Source: UBA7672 sp036733305 (GTDB lineage Bacteria > Pseudomonadota > Alphaproteobacteria > Caulobacterales > Hyphomonadaceae). Taken from it: a DNA stretch of 64,000 nucleotides. Below, one piece after another: positions 58,071-64,000 of the stretch. The translations under genes and the position numbers were made by a program. The DNA is taken from the NCBI GenBank assembly GCA_036733305.1, contig DAINAT010000002.1, positions 1 to 64,000 on the forward strand. The letters run 5' to 3'. Every line of letters starts with the position of its first letter. Position 1 is the stretch's first letter. Under the pieces are notes generated by a model. It was not told the origin of the DNA, made no database searches, and saw nothing but the letters and a program-made list of their open reading frames with translations.

Positions 58071-58548
58071 GGACCGCTCCCTTCTCGTCAATCTCCACAA
58101 CCCATTTGACGGTGTTGCCGATAACGATCCGCATGGGCGTCGCGCCGCCAAGGGGATCGAAGACGGCGATCCGGTTGCCGGGTTGGGATGTCCCCGCGGG
58201 CTTCTCGATCTGCGCACCGATCGCGGCCGGCCAGGCCTGGAAGGCGAATGGAGAGCCATCGGCCAAACGGCGCCATCCCGTCGGTTCGCGACGATCGAAG
58301 CCGTATCCCTGGTTGGTCACAACGAGCGCGATCTGCCGGTTGGCAAGCACGCTTTCATCGCTTGCAGCGGAGATGCGTGCGGCGAGCCTTTCCGCAGCAG
58401 AGCGGACAGTCATGTTCTCGCCTGGCCATAGCAGCATCACCGCGCCGGCCAACATGCTGGCGATGAGCAGCGCCGTCATGACCTCGACCAGGGTGAAGCC
58501 GGCTTCGGATGACTGTTCGAAATTACTGGGTCTTGCCGATGTCGGCAT
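58051..58548 (-). CDS. gspH: Type II secretion minor pseudopilin GspH
   Basis: A 165-residue minor pseudopilin with cleavage region SEAG|FTLVEVMTALLIASMLAG (Glu at +5) and AAERLAARISAASDESVLANR. I use ATG 58548, with GGAGGGG just upstream; it overlaps the gspG end by 26 nt. Frame open to 58626. Confidence 0.88.
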   Translation of the reverse strand: MPTSARPSNFEQSSEAGFTLVEVMTALLIASMLAGAVMLLWPGENMTVRSAAERLAARISAASDESVLANRQIALVVTNQGYGFDRREPTGWRRLADGSPFAFQAWPAAIGAQIEKPAGTSQPGNRIAVFDPLGGATPMRIVIGNTVKWVVEIDEKGAVLASPSA

Positions 58549-58975
58549 TGAGCCCCTCCCCGCCGACGCGACCGTCCGCGCCGAGCGAATACAGATCATA
58601 GGCAGCGCGCTCGCCGGGCACGACATACTGATAGGGGTGGTTCCACGGGTCCTGCGGCAGACTGCGGATGAAGGACGCGCGTTTGGTTCCGGCGTGTTCG
58701 GGCGGATTAATCAGACTGTCCAGTCCCTGCTCTACTGTCGGATACTGCGAGTATTCCAGACGGTAGAGTTCGAGCGCTTGTTGCAGCGTCGCGACGTCGG
58801 CCGCAGCCTTCTCGACGCGCGCCTTGTCCTGACTGGGCAGGACGTTGATGACAACGATCGCGGTGATTAGACCGATGATCACGATCACCACCATCATCTC
58901 AACCAGCGTCACGCCAGCGTCCGGGCGGAGATCGGCATCCTTCATCTCGTCTCGAATGTTTGCGTTCTGGGACAC
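58523..58975 (-). CDS. gspG: Type II secretion major pseudopilin GspG
   Basis: A 150-residue major pseudopilin. The cleavage region is DAG|VTLVEMMVVIVIIGLITA, followed by VEKAAADVATLQQALELYRL and the GspG C-terminal half with DPWNHPYQYVVPGERAAYDL and LGADGRVGGEG (calcium-site loop). GTG 58975 is the start, with AGGAG seven bases upstream; ATG 58945 is an alternative. Gap of 9 nt to gspF. Confidence 0.95.
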   Translation of the reverse strand: MSQNANIRDEMKDADLRPDAGVTLVEMMVVIVIIGLITAIVVINVLPSQDKARVEKAAADVATLQQALELYRLEYSQYPTVEQGLDSLINPPEHAGTKRASFIRSLPQDPWNHPYQYVVPGERAAYDLYSLGADGRVGGEGLNADIGKTQ

Positions 58976-58984
58976 GCGCGTCTC

Positions 58985-60214
58985 CTATCCGATGGCGAGT
59001 TGATTGAGCTGAAGGATGGGCAGCATGATCGCCAGCACGATGCTTGCGACGATGCCGCCCATGAGGACGATGATGGCGGGCTCGACGAGGCTGAGTGCAG
59101 CCTGAAGGAAGGACTCGAAATCCTGATCCAGCTGGTCAGCCGCCTTCTCCAGCATGGCCGGAAGTTCGCCCGAATTCTCGCCGCCGACCGCCATGTAGAT
59201 GATCATCGGCGGGATGAGCTGGCTCTGACGCATGGCGTTGGAGAGCGGCTCCCCTTCTTCGATCCGGTCGCCCATCACGGTGACAGCCTTTGCCATGGCG
59301 CGGTTGGGTACAGAGTCGCGGGCGATGCGAACGCTTTCAAGGACGGGCAAACCGCTGGCGTTGAGCATGGAAACTGAACGCGCAAGGCGGCTCGCGTTTA
59401 CGTTCTTCACCCACCTGCCGATCACAGGCATGCGCAGAAGCATGCCATCGATTGCCAGGCAGATGCTTTCAGAGGCGAAAGCGATGCGCATAACGACGAC
59501 CGAGCCGAACAGCCCGGCCAGCAAGATCGGCCAGTAGCCGCTGATGAGATTTGAGACAGCAATCAAAGCGGTAGTCAGGAAGGGCAGTCGCCCCTCGAAC
59601 GCCTTGAACTGTTCAACGAGCGCCGGAACGACAAAGATCATCAGGCTGGTGACGACAGCTGTGGCGACCAACATCAGAGCTGCCGGATAGATCATGGCGG
59701 TGGTGATCTTGGAGCGGAGCGCCTGCTCACGCGCCAGGTGGTCTGCAAGACGGACCAATACTGCGCCAAGATTGCCCGAACGCTCGCCGCCCGCGACGGC
59801 CGCACGATAGGCCCCGGAGAAGCTCTGCTTGTGGCGCCCCAGCGCATCCGCGAGGCGCATGCCCTCCTGGACACTTGTTCGAACGTCCAGGACAATCTTT
59901 CTGACTGTAGGGTTCTCCTGCTGCTGGGCGACAATGCTTAACGTTTCGTCTACAGGCACCGAGGCGCCGACCAAGGCCGCCAGCTGGCGGGTGACCAGCA
60001 TGCGATCCTTGTGCTTCAGCACGCCTTTGATGGACGAAGTGGACGAGGCGGGCGCGCGTTTCGCGGTCGCCGCCCCGCTCGCGGGGCGGATCTGGACGGG
60101 CACGAGCTTCTTGCCAGCAAGCAGCGTGCGGGCTGCTTGCTCGTTCGCTGCATCGACCCCGCCGTGTTTCTCACGACCATCAATGTCAACTGCGAGATAG
60201 TCGAACCGCGTCAT
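58985..60214 (-). CDS. gspF: Type II secretion inner-membrane platform protein GspF
   Basis: A 409-residue polytopic protein with two T2SSF domains. The first has RQLAALVGASVPVDETLSIV and GGERSGNLGAVLVRLADHL; the second has RSVSMLNASGLPVLESVRIA and GGENSGELPAMLEKAADQLD. Membrane helices lie near residues 170-195, 220-240 and 380-405. It connects GspE to pseudopilus growth. Three nt after gspE. Confidence 0.95.
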   Translation of the reverse strand: MTRFDYLAVDIDGREKHGGVDAANEQAARTLLAGKKLVPVQIRPASGAATAKRAPASSTSSIKGVLKHKDRMLVTRQLAALVGASVPVDETLSIVAQQQENPTVRKIVLDVRTSVQEGMRLADALGRHKQSFSGAYRAAVAGGERSGNLGAVLVRLADHLAREQALRSKITTAMIYPAALMLVATAVVTSLMIFVVPALVEQFKAFEGRLPFLTTALIAVSNLISGYWPILLAGLFGSVVVMRIAFASESICLAIDGMLLRMPVIGRWVKNVNASRLARSVSMLNASGLPVLESVRIARDSVPNRAMAKAVTVMGDRIEEGEPLSNAMRQSQLIPPMIIYMAVGGENSGELPAMLEKAADQLDQDFESFLQAALSLVEPAIIVLMGGIVASIVLAIMLPILQLNQLAIG

Positions 60215-60217
60215 GAC

Positions 60218-61717
60218 CTAGGCAAACTCCCCGGAGCCTGCGCTGCGCAGAACGTCGCTGAGCGAGGCTATCCCGGAGGCGACATACTTCAGGCCGCTGG
60301 CAACGAGCTGATCAGCGTCCACGAACGCGTGAGCTGCCATTTCCTGCTCGGTGGCATTGGCGTGGATCATGCGGCGGATTTCGTCGTCCACGGTCATGCA
60401 TTCGTACAGACCGATACGGCCGGTGTAGCCCGAGCCTCCGCAAGCAGCGCAGCCATAAGCCTCGAATGCATGCGGCGGCGCGCCGATGGTCGCGAGAAGA
60501 GCGGCTTCGCGCGGTCCGATGACGCCTGGACGCTTGCACACGTCGCACAGCCGGCGGACGAGCCGTTGAGCAAGGACCATGCGGAGCGTGGACGCCAGCA
60601 GGTAAGGTTCGACGCCCATGTCCCGCAGACGTGCGATGGCGGCGACAGCACTGTTGGTGTGCACTGTCGAGAAGACGAGGTGCCCGGTGAGGCTGGCTTG
60701 CACAGCGATCTGCGCAGTTTCAACGTCGCGGATCTCGCCGACCATGACCACGTCCGGGTTCTGACGAAGAATGGCGCGGAGCCCCACGGCAAACGTCATT
60801 CCGATGCGTGGATTGATCTGCGTCTGACCGATGCCATCGATCGCGTATTCGACCGGATCTTCGACCGTGAGGATATTGCGCGTGCGGTCGTTCAGCAGGT
60901 TCAAGGCAGCATAGAGCGTGGTGGTCTTGCCCGAACCGGTGGGGCCAGTGACGAGGATAATGCCGTTGGGAGCTGTAAGGCCAGCTTTGAACCGCTCAAG
61001 CATCGCCGGGGCTATCCCGAGTGAGCTGAGGCTACGAAGGCCCTGATCCTTGTCGAGCACGCGCATGACGACGCGCTCGCCGTGCTGCGATGGCAGGGTC
61101 GAGACACGCACGTCGACGCCACGACCACCGAGCGTAAGGGAGACGCGCCCATCCTGCGGTAGACGCTTTTCGGCGATATCGAGGCGAGCCATGACCTTGA
61201 TGCGCGACACAAGGCGGGCCTTCGCCTTGCCCGGTACGCGAAGAACTTCGCGCAACACGCCATCGACACGCAAGCGGACGATAACGAAAGCTTCGAATGG
61301 CTCGATGTGAATATCCGAAGCGCCCTGGGTGATCGCTTCCGAGATAAGGCCGTTGATAAGACGGATGACGGGCGCGTCGTCCTGGCTGTCCAGCAGATCT
61401 GCCGTAGCTCCAGCCTCTTCCGACAGTGTGTCAAGTGACGTTTCGCTATCGAAGCCTTTTGCGATGTTACGGGCCGCTTCGCTGGTGACAGCGTAGCGTT
61501 GGGACAACGCGTCATCGAACGCGGCTGCATCCAGCTCGACGATCTCGAAAGGAGCCCCGAGGGCGCGACGCACTTCAACCAATGCCATCGGATCGACGCC
61601 AGCGCGCATGCCGACACGCCAGGGCGCGCCATTGGACAGCACAACAACGCCACGGGCCTTGGCGAAGCCGTACTCCAGCGACGCACCTTCCTCGACCACA
61701 TGGGCTGCTTCGGTCAT
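60218..61717 (-). CDS. gspE: Type II secretion ATPase GspE
   Basis: A 499-residue secretion ATPase that powers pseudopilus assembly. It has Walker A GPTGSGKTTTLYAALNLL, the Asp box TVEDPVEYAIDGIGQTQINP, Walker B-like NPDVVMVGEIRDVETA and the His box GHLVFSTVHTNSAVAAI. The zinc-binding tetracysteine region is LCDVCKRPG with GCAACGGSGYTGR. The N-terminal domain binds GspL. It overlaps gspD by 4 nt. Confidence 0.96.
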   Translation of the reverse strand: MTEAAHVVEEGASLEYGFAKARGVVVLSNGAPWRVGMRAGVDPMALVEVRRALGAPFEIVELDAAAFDDALSQRYAVTSEAARNIAKGFDSETSLDTLSEEAGATADLLDSQDDAPVIRLINGLISEAITQGASDIHIEPFEAFVIVRLRVDGVLREVLRVPGKAKARLVSRIKVMARLDIAEKRLPQDGRVSLTLGGRGVDVRVSTLPSQHGERVVMRVLDKDQGLRSLSSLGIAPAMLERFKAGLTAPNGIILVTGPTGSGKTTTLYAALNLLNDRTRNILTVEDPVEYAIDGIGQTQINPRIGMTFAVGLRAILRQNPDVVMVGEIRDVETAQIAVQASLTGHLVFSTVHTNSAVAAIARLRDMGVEPYLLASTLRMVLAQRLVRRLCDVCKRPGVIGPREAALLATIGAPPHAFEAYGCAACGGSGYTGRIGLYECMTVDDEIRRMIHANATEQEMAAHAFVDADQLVASGLKYVASGIASLSDVLRSAGSGEFA

Positions 61718-63726
61718 GGCTGGCTCGAGGACGCCGTGTTGGGCGCGGGAGCCGGAGGCGCTGTCTGAACTTCGGCCACTGGCGGAGACGACAGCGTCTG
61801 CAGGAATTCCCGCTCGACCCGTTCGCGGATCGCCATATCGAGTCCATCAAACCCCTGCACGGCCTGATACTGGCGCATGGTGGCCTCTCGCGCCTGTTCA
61901 GGCGAGCTGACCACTGTGGGCCGAAGGAAGACCATAAGGTTTGTACGGCGGCGCGACGTGCTTTCACTACCGAACAACCCACCCACCACCGGAATGTCGC
62001 GCAGGCCGGGGATGCCGTCCTTGCTCTTCTGCACGTCTTCCTGGATCAGGCCGCCAAGGACGATGATCTGGCCCGCATCGACCTGAACCACCGTGTTAAT
62101 CTCGCGGCGGTTGGTGATCAGATCGGTCGATGTTGTGGTGACCGGCCCGAAGATGCTCGATACTTCCTGGCGGATCGACAGGCGGATCGCGCCGCCGGCG
62201 CTGATCTGCGGCGTGACTTCGAGTTGGACGCCGACATCTTCGCGATTGATTGTGCGGAAGGGGTTCTGATTGTTCGAACCGAGCGCTTCGCCCGTAGTGA
62301 CGGGAATCTGCTGACCAACGAGGATCGAGGCCTTCTCATTGTCCAGCGTCATCACGGACGGCGTCGAGAGAACGTTGCTGTCGCGATCCTGCTTCAGTGC
62401 ATTAACGATGAGACCGAGGATCGTTCCGTTGCTCGTCTTGCCACCAACACCGAACAGGCCGCCGCTTACACCAAGCAGAGACTCAACTGCGGCGCTTTGC
62501 AGGTCGGCCAGGGCTGGGTTCGCGTTCTCGCCACTCGCCTGCCCCGGAAGAAGAAGCGCGCCAGTTACCGCGAGCAGGTTCGGAGCCGTATTGGCATAGC
62601 TGGTAGACATGAACGGAACGGCGTTGTCACCATTACCGGCGACCAGGAACTGCAGGCCCAACTCCTTGGTAGCAGCATCGGACACCTCAACGATGACGGC
62701 CTCGACAAGCACCTGCTGGCGGCGCGTGTCGAGCGAGCGGACAACATCGGACAATGCCTCCTGAAGCGCGGGCTCGGCGCTGATGATCAGGGAGTTTGTA
62801 GCCTTGTGCGTGGCGATGTTAGCGCGGCGTCCTGCGGCAGGAGCGCCATCCGCGCCCGTAGTTGCCGGCCCCTCCATCGAAGCGGATATCTGCTGGAGGA
62901 TCGGCAGAACCTCATCCGCAACGGCGAACTTCAGCGGCAACACAACCACATCCCTGCGGGTGGTCGCCTGTACGTCGAGCTCCTGCAGGAGCCCAGCATA
63001 GCGGTTCAGTGCGCTGTTCTCGCCACGCAACACGATTGTATTGCTGCTTGGGATCGGCACAACCTGCAACTGAGCCTGGCCTTCGGTGGTCAGGACGGCC
63101 TGCAGCGCTCGCGCCATTTCTGCGGCTGAGCTGTTCGTCAGGCGGACAGAGCGCAATTCGGTTGGGTCGCGATCCAGATTTTTAATGATGGTGCGCAGGC
63201 GCATGACAGTCGAGCCGAAGTCGACGACCACCAGAGAATTGCCACGGCGGATCGTTGTGGCCGAGCCACGCGCCGACAGGACCGGCCGGATCGCAGCAGC
63301 AACGTTCTCGGCATCCGCGTGGCTGAGCGGGATGACGTCGATCACGTAGCGATCGCCATCCTGCCCGCCCGCTGCGGTGGCATCGCGCGCCGCTACCTCG
63401 TCAGGCACAATCCGATAGGCGCCCGACGACATCGGCGTAGCGACAAAGCCGTTGACCCTGAGCGTGGCCTGGAAAACGTCAAAGAGCTCTTTTTGAGACA
63501 ACGCTTCCGTGGCGATCACCGTGACCTTGCCGGCAACGCGCGGATCAATCACGAAGGTACGGCCGGTGACATTGGCAACGTCTTCGATGAAGGCGCGGAT
63601 ATCGACTTCACGGAGCGAGACGGCCCCATTGCCCGTCTGCTGCGCGACAGCTTCATTGTTCTGGAAGAACTGGACGCTGGACGCGCTGCACATCAGCGCA
63701 AGCGCAAGCCGTACTGCACGTTTCAT
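61714..63726 (-). CDS. gspD: Type II secretion secretin GspD
   Basis: A 670-residue outer-membrane channel. After the signal, N0 has VDIRAFIEDVANVTGRTFVI; N1-N3 repeats include DVIPLSHADAENVAAAIRPV and RSVRLTNSSAAEMARALQAV; the secretin core has QVLVEAVIVEVSDAATKELG, VGQQIPVTTGEALGSN and VGVQLEVTPQISAGGAIRLS; and GQIIVLGGLIQEDVQKSKDG ends the core. A short Pro/Ala-rich C-terminus follows. Overlaps gspC by 4 nt. Confidence 0.95.
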   Translation of the reverse strand: MKRAVRLALALMCSASSVQFFQNNEAVAQQTGNGAVSLREVDIRAFIEDVANVTGRTFVIDPRVAGKVTVIATEALSQKELFDVFQATLRVNGFVATPMSSGAYRIVPDEVAARDATAAGGQDGDRYVIDVIPLSHADAENVAAAIRPVLSARGSATTIRRGNSLVVVDFGSTVMRLRTIIKNLDRDPTELRSVRLTNSSAAEMARALQAVLTTEGQAQLQVVPIPSSNTIVLRGENSALNRYAGLLQELDVQATTRRDVVVLPLKFAVADEVLPILQQISASMEGPATTGADGAPAAGRRANIATHKATNSLIISAEPALQEALSDVVRSLDTRRQQVLVEAVIVEVSDAATKELGLQFLVAGNGDNAVPFMSTSYANTAPNLLAVTGALLLPGQASGENANPALADLQSAAVESLLGVSGGLFGVGGKTSNGTILGLIVNALKQDRDSNVLSTPSVMTLDNEKASILVGQQIPVTTGEALGSNNQNPFRTINREDVGVQLEVTPQISAGGAIRLSIRQEVSSIFGPVTTTSTDLITNRREINTVVQVDAGQIIVLGGLIQEDVQKSKDGIPGLRDIPVVGGLFGSESTSRRRTNLMVFLRPTVVSSPEQAREATMRQYQAVQGFDGLDMAIRERVEREFLQTLSSPPVAEVQTAPPAPAPNTASSSQP

Positions 63727-64000
63727 GACGCAGAGCCGTTCACAATGGTGAGGGTCGCTCGTTCACCGGACGTACGTTCAATTGCCAGCTCAAGCCGACC
63801 CGAGCGGGCAGCCGCCATGACCGCAGATGGATCGCCCGGGCGGACGCCATTGACTGAAAGAATCAAATCGCCGGTCGCAAGACCGCGTTCGGTGAGAACC
63901 GCTGGCGGAGCAGACGAAACGCGCCAGGCATAAGCCACACCGTTGCGGGTTTCGACGGAACCCATGGTCGAAAGCAGCCACTGTGCCGCTGCTGGTGCGG
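63723..64000 (-). CDS. gspC: Type II secretion protein GspC, C-terminal part
   Basis: The frame enters from the window end and stops at 63723. It has a PDZ-like domain, with PPAVLTERGLATGDLILSVN and GVRPGDPSAVMAAARSG, preceding the gspD start. This fits the C-terminal region of GspC, which links the inner-membrane platform to the secretin. The N-terminal membrane helix and homology region lie outside the window. Confidence 0.82.
   Translation of the reverse strand, partial: APAAAQWLLSTMGSVETRNGVAYAWRVSSAPPAVLTERGLATGDLILSVNGVRPGDPSAVMAAARSGRLELAIERTSGERATLTIVNGSAS

Noticed and set aside
61582..63129. 515-codon plus-strand frame opposite gspD/gspE
   Set aside because: Antisense to the secretin and ATPase genes, with no motif.

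Overview
The window is a GC-rich, densely coded chromosomal segment of an alphaproteobacterium, most likely Caulobacterales/Hyphomonadaceae-like. I infer this from the FixNOQP-GHIS cbb3 oxidase cluster, the FixK/Fnr-type regulator with TTGAT-N4-ATCAA boxes, the DUF1289 and DUF2306 proteins, the many TonB receptors, and the transglutaminase/ATP-grasp/alpha-E cluster. I saw no rRNA, tRNA, CRISPR array or insertion sequence. The assignment rests on reading the proteins, not on a database search.

Layout. (1) 0.3-6 kb: two acyl-CoA dehydrogenases flanking a DUF2306 membrane protein, with a tandem palindromic operator before the first gene; DUF1289 protein; membrane-anchored retropepsin-like protease; tRNA-dihydrouridine synthase DusA with a small overlapping hypothetical gene. 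(2) 6.2-9.4 kb: a histidine kinase with two tandem globin-coupled sensor domains and a receiver-only response regulator, a likely haem-based gas-sensing pair. (3) 9.5-30 kb: a low-oxygen region. ccoNOQP-GHIS lies on the minus strand, including ccoQ and ccoS; hemN and a small membrane protein diverge from ccoN. It also has two host-attachment (baeRF-like) proteins, two paralogous small lipoproteins, a FixL-like hybrid kinase that has lost the haem-ligand histidine, an OmpR-type regulator divergent from a FixK/Fnr-type regulator, and a cytochrome c lipoprotein. One perfect and several near-perfect Fnr boxes sit before these genes, so the oxidase, haem synthesis and several unknown proteins probably form one microaerobic regulon. 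(4) 29.4-41.5 kb: two ECF sigma/FecR/TonB-receptor modules with STN signalling domains, facing each other, with an MFS transporter and a secreted phosphodiesterase-like enzyme between them. (5) 41.8-42.1 kb: a frameshifted, truncated remnant of GTP-dependent phosphoenolpyruvate carboxykinase. (6) 42.1-50.3 kb: an XRE regulator, a spermidine-synthase-like protein, and a three-gene transglutaminase-DUF2126 / circularly permuted ATP-grasp-alpha-E / transglutaminase operon, a widespread peptide-ligase-like system whose product is unknown. (7) 50.3-53 kb: a secreted beta-lactamase-fold serine hydrolase and an exported PLP enzyme of aminotransferase class V. (8) 53.2-64 kb: a complete type II secretion operon in the order gspC(partial)-D-E-F-G-H-I-J-K-L-M-N on the minus strand, followed by an overlapping gene for a small secreted protein.

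The best candidates for something new are the tandem-globin kinase pair, the Fnr-box-associated unknown proteins (paralogous lipoproteins, a 32-residue membrane peptide, host-attachment proteins), the TonB receptor with a second internal signal peptide and start, and the extra secreted protein at the end of the gsp operon.
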